The notes under the pieces were generated by a model, which was not told the origin of the DNA, searched no databases, and saw only the letters and a list, made by a program, of their open reading frames with translations. From assembly GCA_900547275.1 (NCBI GenBank), contig URGA01000041.1, positions 1 to 16,615 of the forward strand: a stretch of 16,615 bases of DNA. The letters are read 5' to 3'. A program made the translations under genes and the position numbers. Origin of the DNA: an uncultured Oscillospiraceae bacterium (lineage in GTDB: Bacteria; Bacillota; Clostridia; Oscillospirales; Acutalibacteraceae). Numbering within the stretch: position 1 is the stretch's first letter; each line of letters begins with the position of its first letter. Positions 6,117 through 14,574 of the stretch are shown one piece after another.

Positions 6117-8057
6117 ATGAGTACAGACTATATAAAAAGCCTTGACGCAATATTAAAAAATGATTTTACAGAAGAAAATCTAATTTATCTTGAAAGAAGA
6201 ATAGACACCGGCTTCCAGCAGTTAAACAGCAAACTGGGAGGCGGTCTTTACGGCGGACTTACGGTGCTGGGCGCCATTCCTGCGCTGGGAAAAACAACGT
6301 TTGCAATACAGCTGGCCTGCAACATTGCGCAAAACAGCGAAACGCCAGTACTGTATTTTTCCGAGGAAGTACCTGCCGCAAGAATTGCCGCAAAAATAAT
6401 AAGCCGCAGTCTATACCAAAACAGAAAAGCAAACATTGACGGCGCTGAAGATAATAACTTTTTACTAAATGAAAATCAGTTGATGAACAGCGCAAATCTT
6501 CATTTATGGGAAAAGCAGAAAAAAGAACTTGAAAATAAGATAAGCAACCTATTTGTTGTTGATAAAATCTGCTCTGCAAATGAAATAGCGGCCACAGTAC
6601 GGGATTTCATTAAAGCAAGAAAAGAGGACAACAAAAAATGCGTTCCGTTTGTTGTAGTTGATTATCTTCAGATTTTACCACCGCCGAAAGACGCTGCTAA
6701 TTTTTCTAACAAACTTACTGTTGAGCGAAATCTTGATATTATGCTGGAACTGGCTCATTCAGACGACGTTCCCGTATTTCTTATAAGTTCCTTGAACAGG
6801 GCAAATTATGAAGGCCCGATAAAAATGGCGGCTTTTAAAGAGACGGGCGGTATCGAATATTCAGCCGACGTTCTTTTAGGCCTGCAGTTAAGCGAAACTG
6901 ACGAACTTTCGGATAGTGAAAACTCTGAAGAAGAGAACAGCAAGCGCCCGGTTGAAATTGTCGTTCTTAAAAACCGTTACGGAAAAGCAGGCGAAACAAT
7001 CAAATTTAATCTTATAACCGAATTCAGCTGTTTTGAAGAAGCCGAAAATTCAGAAAACAATGGGAAAAACGCAGCTGTTAAAACTGATAAGAGCAAAAAC
7101 AAAATATCTGTAACAGAAGATGAAAATATAGCGGATACTGAACCTCAGGCTGAAAAAGCAGTCTCAGTTTCGTATATCAACAACACTAAAATCGCAAACG
7201 AAATAAGAACAGGCAGAGCAAAAACAGACTGCATTAACAACTGCGTTGTATCTGCCCGCAATCAGGAAGAAGCGATAATAACAACTTATAAAATATCAAA
7301 TCCCCTCTCGCGTTTTGACTGCGACGTTGCCGACGCGATATACTCAATTTTTAAACGCGGGACAGGTGAACTGTCTTTAAGAAATATACTTCACGAGTTG
7401 TCGGGGGATAACAGCCAGACGCTTAATCAAGGCTTCAAAGACGAGATAGAAAAAAGTATTAACAAATTGATGTCAACAAATATTGAAATTGACTGCACCG
7501 CTGAAATGAGAGGAAGAAGCGTAATAACCGAAAATGAAGTCAAAACTTTTTCAGGAAAGTTTCTCGATGTAATTCCCTCTGATAAAAAGAAGGGGCATTA
7601 CTATTTTAAACCCCGAACTCCGCTTAGGAAAATTATGCCGTTGTATGGATACGGAGAAACTGCGACCCAGATAATCCGCTTCCCTTCCGCTTTGCTTAAT
7701 TTAAACAAAACCGTTTCGGACACAAAGGAAAATATTACAATAAAGCGATTTTTAATTCAGCGTTTTGAAATTATCAGAAATGAAAAAAATAATTTCAAAA
7801 TGAAAAACACAAAGAAAATAAAATGCAGCATAAGCGTTGACAAAACAGGCGGAGAATCAATCTGTTCCTACTGCGGTGTTGATATTTCCAGCAATGATTA
7901 CCAGTCTGTTTCGGCATGGAAACACAAGTACCGCACAGTACAGCAAAATGTTGCAAAAATTCTGGAATATTACAAACATACAGGATACATAGATTATTTC
8001 ACATCAGATGCTACAGGTTCTGCTGTTGGAAATATCTATAACCCATTTGAACTTTAA
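6117..8057 (+). CDS. DnaB/RecA-type helicase core fused to a replication-initiator-like C-terminal region
   Basis: A 646-aa protein. Residues 30-300 are a RecA-fold ring-helicase core as in the DnaB C-terminal domain: Walker A GAIPALGKT (52-60), YFSEEVPAARI (80-90), Walker B VVVDYLQIL (179-187), ISSLNR (223-228) and a C-terminal strand with KNRYGKAGETIKFNL (285-299) where DnaB carries its arginine finger. The DnaB N-terminal domain is missing. A polar linker (about 262-395) follows. Residues 400-640 (DVADAIYSIF, EIEKSINKLMSTNIEIDCTAEM, IKRFLIQRFEII, KHKYRTVQQNVAKILEYYKHTGYID) recall the paired winged helices of plasmid Rep initiators; this is pattern recognition and needs a profile search. 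One CSYCG pair (583-587) sits in the second part. GAGG about 10 nt upstream supports ATG 6117. It probably starts or drives replication of the element. Confidence 0.8.
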   Translation: MSTDYIKSLDAILKNDFTEENLIYLERRIDTGFQQLNSKLGGGLYGGLTVLGAIPALGKTTFAIQLACNIAQNSETPVLYFSEEVPAARIAAKIISRSLYQNRKANIDGAEDNNFLLNENQLMNSANLHLWEKQKKELENKISNLFVVDKICSANEIAATVRDFIKARKEDNKKCVPFVVVDYLQILPPPKDAANFSNKLTVERNLDIMLELAHSDDVPVFLISSLNRANYEGPIKMAAFKETGGIEYSADVLLGLQLSETDELSDSENSEEENSKRPVEIVVLKNRYGKAGETIKFNLITEFSCFEEAENSENNGKNAAVKTDKSKNKISVTEDENIADTEPQAEKAVSVSYINNTKIANEIRTGRAKTDCINNCVVSARNQEEAIITTYKISNPLSRFDCDVADAIYSIFKRGTGELSLRNILHELSGDNSQTLNQGFKDEIEKSINKLMSTNIEIDCTAEMRGRSVITENEVKTFSGKFLDVIPSDKKKGHYYFKPRTPLRKIMPLYGYGETATQIIRFPSALLNLNKTVSDTKENITIKRFLIQRFEIIRNEKNNFKMKNTKKIKCSISVDKTGGESICSYCGVDISSNDYQSVSAWKHKYRTVQQNVAKILEYYKHTGYIDYFTSDATGSAVGNIYNPFEL

Positions 8058-8112
8058 AAGGCAGGTTCAAAAGCGTTTGTATTAAAACTTTTGATTAAAA
8101 AATAGGAACAAA

Positions 8113-8150
8113 AAAAGGCGTGTAATGAATTTTATCATTACACGCCTTTT
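8113..8150. terminator. Strong bidirectional terminator between the two regions
   Basis: Perfect 16-bp arms AAAAGGCGTGTAATGA (8113-8128) and TCATTACACGCCTTTT (8135-8150) around a 6-nt loop. T-rich sequence follows on either strand. It lies between the convergent helicase-initiator and DUF4838 genes and can serve both. Confidence 0.9.
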
Positions 8151-8192
8151 AATATTTTTTTGATAACGGCTGTGGGCTGTAATTAAATCATA

Positions 8193-10202
8193 CTACCGCT
8201 TTTTCCAAAGCAAGAATGAGCCGTATTTTCTCTTATGCCTTGCAGCCGTAAATATAGTAACTGCCAAAACAGCAATTGAGAATAAAGCACCGGCAATTAC
8301 GTACGGAAAAGCTTTTATCTGCTTCTCCACTTTATCACGGAAAACCTGAAGCTCATTGCCGTTTTGCTCGCCTTCTACCAAAGATGTTATATCGTTCTTT
8401 TCGCATATCTCAATAAATTCGTTGAGCGCTTTTTCTCTGCCGTCAAAATCGGTTGAAACCTGAGCTGCTTTTGCAAAAAGCGCGCCAGCCTTTGCTCTTT
8501 CAACTCTTGCCAGCAGTTCTTCATTTTCGCTCACCGATTTCTCTGCCTTTTCAAACATAGCAAGATATCCGTCTATATTTTTCGCAGACAAATATGAAGT
8601 TGCGTACTGCCAAGGTTTTGCGTATATATACAAATCTTTGCCCGATTCTTTAACATTTCTCTGAAGAGCCGAATAATATTCAGCAATATACGGTGCCGCA
8701 TCTCCGTAATAAACGGTGAGATACTTATTGAAAACTTCTTGAACGTCGGTATTTCTGTCCCACATCAATCTTGCAAAAACATAACTGTTAAGCTCTGCAA
8801 AATCCCCGCCTTTATCAGCGCTCATTTGATGGAATATACCGTAGACATTGTTGTCCAAATAAAAATCATTGTTTTCTTTAACAGTATCCAAAATCGGAAA
8901 CGGCATGAGATAATTATGGAAGTCAATATTGTAATCCCAAATAACAATATGCTTTGCGACCTTGCCCCACGAAACAACTAATTCATTAGCTTTTTTTGCG
9001 TGTTTGCCCACGGGGTTTGCATAGCCTGACGCACAGTCGCCGGGCATTAAGCAAAGTTTTATAATGACATTATCCCTGGGCTTTATGTTTTTGGGCGGAT
9101 CCTCAGTATAGTTATAAGCGAGGGTAGAGATATAATTATTGGGAAATTCTTTTGCTACGTCGTCAGCCAATCTGTTGATAAAAGTAAGCAAAGAACCCAT
9201 GGGGGTGCCTTCCTTCTCATCTATCGCTTTGCACTTATCGCATTTACAGCCGGTGCCCCTGTTCTCCCACGTATCCATCTGGCTCACATCCCAAATATGA
9301 ACGTCGGGATTGTCTCTCATTTCCTGCAGAACTTTCTGAGAAATTATCTTATATACATCCTCGTTTGTCCAGCACAGCTGTCCCGAAACAGGCCCCTGTT
9401 TATATGTACGCTTACCCATATAAAGGCTGTAATATTCGGGATGCTCATCAAAATACTCTTCGGGAGGAACATATGTAAATGACGTATGAACCCAAGCATA
9501 CCAATCGTTTGACCCGGCACCGTTGAGCCTAAGCTTGCTGTTCCAGCCGCCGTAGTTTTTTGTTCCGTCTTCATTTGTGCGCAGTTCCGGTTCATAGGCG
9601 TAAACATATCTCCATTCTATTGACGGAGTATGATTTTCCTCGCACACATCGAGCCAAATTGTTTTTGCTTTTGGAATGTAATCGTAGCTATCGGAAACAT
9701 ACATACATCCCAATTTGTCTTCCAAAAACGCATAAATGCCGCCGCTCAGCCCGCTGTAATCCTTTGCTTTTATCTCAATTTTCTGCTCAGATACGTTTAA
9801 AGCATAGCCGCCTTTGCCTGCTTCCACATTTTCATCAAGAGCAATAATGATTGCTTTTTTGCCATTATATTTTGACTGTGGGGCAGTTTTAATCTCGTCA
9901 CCTGTCATACTGCTCAAAGTATCGGCAAAAAATTCCACTGCGCTTTCAAGTTCAATTACATACCTGTCGTCGCTGTTAATAAATAATTCGTCCGGATAAA
10001 CAATGCTGTCAAACAAAATTTTTCCGTTTTCTGCAAGGCAAACCCTGTTTTCTCCCCCGGCTGACAATTGCTCCAAAAAAGCCTTTTCGTCATAAGGAGT
10101 AAAATTACTTCCAAGATTTTCATAGTTTTCAGTTTTTGAACTACAGCCTACCAAAACCGCAAGCAAACTAAAAATACAAATTACGCAAACTAAATTTTTC
10201 AT
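8193..10202 (-). CDS. DUF4838 glycoside-hydrolase-like lipoprotein with C-terminal membrane segment
   Basis: A 669-aa surface protein. The N-terminus is a lipoprotein signal with lipobox LVGC, lipidated at Cys20. Residues about 80-190 (GGIYAFLEDKLGCMYVSDSYDYIPK) resemble the N-terminal domain found before alpha-glucuronidase- and hexosaminidase-like barrels. Residues about 195-480 carry the DUF4838 core: HPEYYSLYMGKR, WDVSQMDTWENRGTGCKCDKC (Cys319, 321, 324) and GSLLTFINRLADDVAKEFP. DUF4838 proteins are thought to be barrel glycosidases; substrate and catalytic residues are not settled here. A hydrophobic stretch near 634-655 followed by RHKRKYG...KKR adds a second anchor, which is odd for a lipoprotein. 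The ATG is preceded by AGGAGGGGG on the minus strand. It is divergent from the ROK operon and has its own promoter and operator-like site. Confidence 0.85.
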   Translation of the reverse strand: MKNLVCVICIFSLLAVLVGCSSKTENYENLGSNFTPYDEKAFLEQLSAGGENRVCLAENGKILFDSIVYPDELFINSDDRYVIELESAVEFFADTLSSMTGDEIKTAPQSKYNGKKAIIIALDENVEAGKGGYALNVSEQKIEIKAKDYSGLSGGIYAFLEDKLGCMYVSDSYDYIPKAKTIWLDVCEENHTPSIEWRYVYAYEPELRTNEDGTKNYGGWNSKLRLNGAGSNDWYAWVHTSFTYVPPEEYFDEHPEYYSLYMGKRTYKQGPVSGQLCWTNEDVYKIISQKVLQEMRDNPDVHIWDVSQMDTWENRGTGCKCDKCKAIDEKEGTPMGSLLTFINRLADDVAKEFPNNYISTLAYNYTEDPPKNIKPRDNVIIKLCLMPGDCASGYANPVGKHAKKANELVVSWGKVAKHIVIWDYNIDFHNYLMPFPILDTVKENNDFYLDNNVYGIFHQMSADKGGDFAELNSYVFARLMWDRNTDVQEVFNKYLTVYYGDAAPYIAEYYSALQRNVKESGKDLYIYAKPWQYATSYLSAKNIDGYLAMFEKAEKSVSENEELLARVERAKAGALFAKAAQVSTDFDGREKALNEFIEICEKNDITSLVEGEQNGNELQVFRDKVEKQIKAFPYVIAGALFSIAVLAVTIFTAARHKRKYGSFLLWKKR

Positions 10203-10231
10203 GCTGTCTTCCCCCTCCTATATTCAGCAAA

Positions 10232-10246
10232 TGAAAACCGTTTTCA
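10232..10246. promoter_or_regulatory. Palindromic operator-like site of the DUF4838 gene
   Basis: TGAAAACCGTTTTCA is a perfect odd-length palindrome (7-bp arms around one C). It starts 5 nt downstream of the minus-strand -10 box, so it covers the expected transcription start. The look is that of a LacI-family site, but the extra central base does not fit the usual CcpA cre consensus. Confidence 0.55.
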
Positions 10247-10251
10247 CTGAA

Positions 10252-10280
10252 AACATAACACAATAAATCTGCTCTGTCAA
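10252..10280 (-). promoter_or_regulatory. Sigma-A promoter of the DUF4838 gene
   Basis: On the minus strand, TTGACA (10280-10275), a 17-nt spacer and TATGTT (10257-10252), about 50 nt before the ATG at 10202. Confidence 0.75.
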
Positions 10281-10330
10281 TCAAAAAATCGGCTCCTTAT
10301 ATTAAGACAAAAATGCCTTGTTTACTAGTT

Positions 10331-10373
10331 ATTGCCGGAATTATATGGCAATCATCTCAATTGAGAAATTGCC
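10331..10373. repeat. Nested palindromes in the divergent regulatory region
   Basis: TCTCAATTGAGA (10355-10366) is a perfect palindrome flanked by GGCAAT (10347-10352) and ATTGCC (10368-10373), giving a near-perfect 27-nt inverted repeat. A further ATTGCC at 10331-10336 can pair with the same GGCAAT, so two hairpins compete. It lies between the two divergent promoters and may be another regulator site. The rest of 10281-10474 shows nothing clear. Confidence 0.45.
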
Positions 10374-10474
10374 GCAAAAGCCAAAAAACATCACGTCCTT
10401 TTTAATATAATAAAAGAGAGATATTTTTCGGAAAACAGCAACAAATTTTTCAAAATGAAAAGTGAATACATCAA

Positions 10475-10503
10475 TTGACAAACTTGTTCAGGAATTATAT
10501 AAT
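10475..10503 (+). promoter_or_regulatory. Consensus sigma-A promoter of the ROK/symporter/GH18 operon
   Basis: Perfect TTGACA (10475-10480), exactly 17 nt, perfect TATAAT (10498-10503). Such a strong promoter suggests control by repression. Confidence 0.9.
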
Positions 10504-10505
10504 GA

Positions 10506-10528
10506 CTTTTAACACCCCGTGTTAAAAG
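10506..10528. promoter_or_regulatory. Operator-like palindrome of the ROK operon
   Basis: Perfect 10-bp arms CTTTTAACAC (10506-10515) and GTGTTAAAAG (10519-10528) around CCC. It covers the predicted transcription start (about 10510) and ends just before the ribosome binding site. This is where a repressor would block the promoter. The encoded ROK protein is the natural candidate, by inference. As RNA it would also form a 5' hairpin. Confidence 0.7.
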
Positions 10529-10549
10529 ATGATCAGCGGAGGAATTTAA

Positions 10550-11521
10550 TTGTTTGACCAAAACACACTAACGAATATAAGAAACAAAAATCTTTCCGAT
10601 GTTCTGGAAACGCTCAGGAGAAGCGGCGACGCCAGTCTGGCTCAGCTTGCAGAGCAAAATTCTGGCGGTCTGACTACAGTAAAGAAATGCGTTCAGCAAG
10701 CTATGGATTACGGAATGATATGTGAAGCGGGCGAAGCGCATTCAACCGGCGGACGAAAAGCAATGAAATACTCTATCTGTCCCGATTACCAACACTTTCT
10801 CGTTTTGATAATCGATAACGGAAAGCTTTTGTCTACCCTTTACGATTTTAACTTCAAAAAGATTTATGCAAAAGAACTTCCCTTTGAAATGGAAGATTTT
10901 ATGGGCGCTGTTTACAGCAGCATTTCTTACGCTTATGAAAAATATCCGCTGGGCACCGTCTGTCTTGCCATGCCCTGCGTGGTGAAGAACGGAGTAATAA
11001 TCGACTGGTACTACAACCCGTCCTGCATAGGGTTAAATATTAAAGACAAGATAGAAGAGAAATACAAGATAAACGTCATAGTCCAAAACGACATGAACCT
11101 TACAGTACTCGGAGAAAGCAAAATAAGGAACAGCTCGGGGAACATTATCACTGCGCAGTTCAGCCACAACGGAATAGGCGTAGGCGAAATGGCAAACGGT
11201 CATGTCTTAGAGGGCAGTTCGGGATTTGCCGGCGAAGTGGGCTATATGAATTTTATTAGAAAAGACATTTTCGAAACGACTTATCTTGGAAAAATAATAC
11301 GAAACGTAATAATATGCATCAATCCAGAAAAAGTAGTGTTTTACCAGATTGAAAAACCGAAAAGGCTCCAAAAAATAATCAGCGAAGCCACAAAAGGTCT
11401 TCCCGATTACGCAGTTCCGGAATTTATAGTTTCCGACAACTATATCGGAGGAATAACGGCAGGCTTCCACACACTGGTTAATAAGTACGGATTTTTTAAA
11501 AGAGCGGAGGAACTTTTATGA
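10550..11521 (+). CDS. ROK-family transcriptional regulator lacking the zinc motif
   Basis: A 323-aa regulator with a winged helix-turn-helix (about 12-62, closing with STGGRK at 65-70) and a ROK sugar-sensing domain. The domain shows QNDMNL (179-184, usually ENDAN) and HNGIGVG...LEGSSGFAGEVGYM (206-233). The ROK CxCGxxGCxE zinc site is absent, the N-terminal phosphate-binding loop is degraded (IIDNGK), and the protein is shorter than usual NagC/XylR types (about 380-400 aa). It is therefore a regulator and not a sugar kinase. The start is TTG at 10550 with GGAGG 8 nt upstream. It is the first gene of the operon behind a consensus promoter and a 23-bp palindrome, so autoregulation with induction by a sugar from the glycan is likely. 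Its stop overlaps the symporter start (ATGA). Confidence 0.85.
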   Translation: MFDQNTLTNIRNKNLSDVLETLRRSGDASLAQLAEQNSGGLTTVKKCVQQAMDYGMICEAGEAHSTGGRKAMKYSICPDYQHFLVLIIDNGKLLSTLYDFNFKKIYAKELPFEMEDFMGAVYSSISYAYEKYPLGTVCLAMPCVVKNGVIIDWYYNPSCIGLNIKDKIEEKYKINVIVQNDMNLTVLGESKIRNSSGNIITAQFSHNGIGVGEMANGHVLEGSSGFAGEVGYMNFIRKDIFETTYLGKIIRNVIICINPEKVVFYQIEKPKRLQKIISEATKGLPDYAVPEFIVSDNYIGGITAGFHTLVNKYGFFKRAEELL

Positions 11522-13083
11522 AAAATATTTTTAAAAACAAAACCGCAAGGGAAATAATGGCTTTTTCATTGCTTCCCTTCGGAATGAGCACGATTTACGG
11601 AATTATGAGCACGGCTCTTAATCTGTATCTGACTGACGTTTTGGGTCTTTCTTTAGCGATGACGGGAGTTGTGCTTTCCGCAACTAAGGTATGGGACGCA
11701 ATCAACGATCCGATGATGGGAATGATAGTTGACAAGACCCACACTAAAATGGGTAAATGCAGACCTTACATATTCTGGATGTCGTTTCCCGTTATCATAG
11801 TTACATCTCTGCTGTTTGCTCCTGTTAACTTCAGCCAGAAAGGCAATTTTATTTACGCTATTGTTGCATATCTGCTTTACTACACAATCTATACAGCTCT
11901 TGACATACCTTATCAGGGCCTTACTCCCCTGGTTTTCCCGGAGGATAAAAAAAGAGTTAAAGCGATTTCTTTCAGCAATATTATCGGCTCTCTCGGTTCC
12001 GTTCTCCCGTCTATACTGTTCTTTACAGTTGCTGGTCTCTGGGGCAGAGAACACCAAAAGGAAGGCTACTTCGGAGCGGCGCTTATTTTTGCCGCACTGG
12101 GCGGAATTCCGATGTTCTTCTCCGCTTTCGGATTTAAAGAGAAAGTATACATTCCGCCTAAAAAGGAAAAGTATATTGACGGACTTAAAATTGTATTTAA
12201 AGACAAAAAATTCGTATGTCTGACAATCGCGGCGTTTTTCTCCGCTATCGTTAACATGGGCGCAATGTTTTTGCCCTACTTCGCAAAATGGAACTGCGCA
12301 GGGGTTATTCCCATTGACGATCTGTGCGCATGGATAAAGAACACCTTCGGAATTTCTATCCAGCTCACCAGCGAGGGACTTCTTATTCCTCTGCTCCAGA
12401 TAGGCAGCGGACTTTCTTACATGCTTTCTATGGCGCTGGTTCCCGTATTCCTCAAAAAAATGGATAAGAAAACGCTTTGGATCGGAGTTTCAATTTTCGG
12501 AATTATTGCCGATGTTCTGTGCTTTGTAATCGGAGTTTGGATTATTCCTTACAACACAGTTGCCGGCGCAGTTACATATACCATTATGCGTTTCTTTACA
12601 AACTTCCCGGTAGGCGTTATGACCGTTCTTCTTGTTGCAATGTTCTCAGACGTTGTTGACGACATTGAAATGCGCACCGGAAAAAGACTTGAAGGCACTG
12701 TATTTTCTTTCAGAAGCCTTGTAAACAAAATCGCAATAGCAGTATTCAACGTTCTTATGCTTGATATTGTTGACAAATTCGGATACAACGCGGACACAAT
12801 GACAAAAATCACAGACAATCTGTCCCGTCCGCTTATTGAAAGCACAACTCAGGCGGCTGTTTACGGCGGAATAAACTACACAACTCTGCTAAACGTTATA
12901 TTCTTCATGCTCACCGCTTTCGGAGCAATCGGTCTGCTTCTTCAGTCTATCCCGATGCTGTTCTATAAATTTGATGAAAAAGCTCAGGCAGACAAACTTA
13001 AAGCATTCCGCGAAGAAAAACAAAAACGCGAAATTGAAGAGCTCAACGCCATTGCGGCTGGCGCGGCATCTTCAGAAAAATAA
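11518..13083 (+). CDS. GPH-family sugar:cation symporter
   Basis: A 521-aa membrane transporter of the glycoside-pentoside-hexuronide branch of the major facilitator superfamily (MelB/UidB relatives), expected to import a glycoside or oligosaccharide with Na+ or H+. The family signature lies after the second membrane helix: NDPMMGMIVDKTHTKMGKCRP (residues 63-83). About 12 hydrophobic segments can be seen, ending with LLNVIFFMLTAFGAIGLLLQ. A charged cytoplasmic tail (about 490-521, KAFREEKQKREIEEL) follows. The start overlaps the ROK stop by 4 nt, which points to translational coupling. Its place between a glycan-responsive repressor and secreted glycosidases suggests it takes up the products of those enzymes. 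The exact sugar cannot be read from the sequence. Confidence 0.92.
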   Translation: MKNIFKNKTAREIMAFSLLPFGMSTIYGIMSTALNLYLTDVLGLSLAMTGVVLSATKVWDAINDPMMGMIVDKTHTKMGKCRPYIFWMSFPVIIVTSLLFAPVNFSQKGNFIYAIVAYLLYYTIYTALDIPYQGLTPLVFPEDKKRVKAISFSNIIGSLGSVLPSILFFTVAGLWGREHQKEGYFGAALIFAALGGIPMFFSAFGFKEKVYIPPKKEKYIDGLKIVFKDKKFVCLTIAAFFSAIVNMGAMFLPYFAKWNCAGVIPIDDLCAWIKNTFGISIQLTSEGLLIPLLQIGSGLSYMLSMALVPVFLKKMDKKTLWIGVSIFGIIADVLCFVIGVWIIPYNTVAGAVTYTIMRFFTNFPVGVMTVLLVAMFSDVVDDIEMRTGKRLEGTVFSFRSLVNKIAIAVFNVLMLDIVDKFGYNADTMTKITDNLSRPLIESTTQAAVYGGINYTTLLNVIFFMLTAFGAIGLLLQSIPMLFYKFDEKAQADKLKAFREEKQKREIEELNAIAAGAASSEK

Positions 13084-13119
13084 AAAATTTATATGTCTGT
13101 AGATTAGGGGGACATACAG

Positions 13120-14547
13120 ATGAAAAAAACTTTTTTGCGAGCGGCAAGCGCTGCGCTGGCACTTTGCACTATTTTCAGTCTCGGCGCTTGCTCGAAAAAG
13201 AACGTAACCGAACAGCTGGAAGCAGGTCCCGTGTTCAACAACATTGAAGAAACAGCTATGACCTGCGCAGAACACAGCGAAATAACTAACTCAGACGGTA
13301 ACGAAACAGTAAAACTTAAATGCGGCGAAGAAATCGTTCTTCAGGCAGACAAAGCCTGCACCGTAAACACTGTTACAATAAAAGAAAACGGCAGTAATTG
13401 CACCGGTTTCTCAATTTTCGGCGAAGACGAAACGGGAGAAAGAAAACTGCTTTTCGGAGGCGACGTAATTGACGATTACTTATACTGCTCCTTTGAAAGC
13501 GCTGAAATTTCCCGCTTGATACTGAGAATTGACTCTTCGGAAAACAACAAAGAAGTAAAAATATCTCAAATCAAAGCATTTTACGCAAAAGACCGAGAAA
13601 ACAATAATTTCATTGTCAACTCCTACTTTCCTATCAGCGAAGGAAGCACATATTTTCAGGACAGAGTAAACGACAAAGATTTTTCTCAATACTTTGACGT
13701 TATTACTGACGCCATAATAATCGGCGCCGTAGGCTTTACTAAAGAGGGCACTCTTGAATACGACAGCGGTATGCTGAAAGCGGAAACAGAGGCGCTTAAA
13801 CAGATAATCGGCGACAGAAACGTTAGAATTTGGTGCTGTATTGCAAATCCTAAAAAAGAAAACGGAAAACACGCCAACAATGATTCTGTTTATGCAATCA
13901 ACAATAATCTTGACATACTTAATAAAAATCTTGTAAATTTATGTCAGGAGTATGGGTTCTGCGGAATTGACTTTGACTGGGAATATCCTCGTCTGCCCCA
14001 TGTGTGGAGCGCCTACAGCAAAATGCTTACAGGGCTGGGCAAAGAGCTCCACGATAACAATCTGCTTTTGTCTTCCGCTCTGGGACCCTGGGGCGTTATG
14101 CTGACAGACGAAGCAAAAGAAAGCCTTGATCTTGTCAACATAATGGCTTACGACTGGGCAAAAAATTCCCGTGATAATCACAGCGAATTTTTCACATGCC
14201 ATTATTTCAGCGCCGAATACTTCCTTAAAAAAGGTTTCAAAAAAGATCAGCTTCTTCTCGGCGTTCCGTTTTACGGCAACACCAGAGACAGCGGCGATTT
14301 TATGCAGTCGGGCTATTCAAACTTCCAAATCAATTCAAAAGCCCAGAACATCGGCACAATAGACTCAAGAGAATATTATTTTAACGGCTATGATATGATT
14401 TATTCAAAAACGGCTTATACATATGATATGGGCTTTGCCGGAATGATGATCTGGTGCGGAGAATTTGATTTTCCAATGAGCAATCAATACAGCCTTTTTT
14501 CAGCTATGAAAAACGCTGTAGAAAGCAGAAACAACACGCCGGAATAA
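13120..14547 (+). CDS. GH18-family lipoprotein (chitinase or endo-beta-N-acetylglucosaminidase type)
   Basis: A 475-aa secreted lipoprotein with lipobox LGAC (Cys24). Residues about 40-157 are beta-rich and look like a carbohydrate-binding or discoidin-like domain. Residues about 162-470 form the GH18 barrel. The active-site strand is CGIDFDWEYP (281-290): Asp284, Asp286 and catalytic Glu288 are kept, but the first Asp of DxxDxDxE is Cys281. IMAYDWAK carries the conserved Tyr and Asp, and MGFAGMMIWCGEFD marks the last strand. GH18 enzymes cut beta-1,4 GlcNAc linkages by substrate-assisted catalysis. Neighbouring alpha-galactosidase, symporter and DUF4838 genes would suit host or dietary glycoprotein glycans, by inference. 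GGGGGA about 8 nt upstream supports the ATG; the symporter ends 36 nt before it, so both are in one operon. Confidence 0.88.
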   Translation: MKKTFLRAASAALALCTIFSLGACSKKNVTEQLEAGPVFNNIEETAMTCAEHSEITNSDGNETVKLKCGEEIVLQADKACTVNTVTIKENGSNCTGFSIFGEDETGERKLLFGGDVIDDYLYCSFESAEISRLILRIDSSENNKEVKISQIKAFYAKDRENNNFIVNSYFPISEGSTYFQDRVNDKDFSQYFDVITDAIIIGAVGFTKEGTLEYDSGMLKAETEALKQIIGDRNVRIWCCIANPKKENGKHANNDSVYAINNNLDILNKNLVNLCQEYGFCGIDFDWEYPRLPHVWSAYSKMLTGLGKELHDNNLLLSSALGPWGVMLTDEAKESLDLVNIMAYDWAKNSRDNHSEFFTCHYFSAEYFLKKGFKKDQLLLGVPFYGNTRDSGDFMQSGYSNFQINSKAQNIGTIDSREYYFNGYDMIYSKTAYTYDMGFAGMMIWCGEFDFPMSNQYSLFSAMKNAVESRNNTPE

Positions 14548-14574
14548 GCGGCGTAAACGACGGGGAGAAAAAAT

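Noticed and set aside
10232..10246. CcpA cre site
   Set aside because: The palindrome has one extra central base compared with the cre consensus, so a different regulator is more likely.
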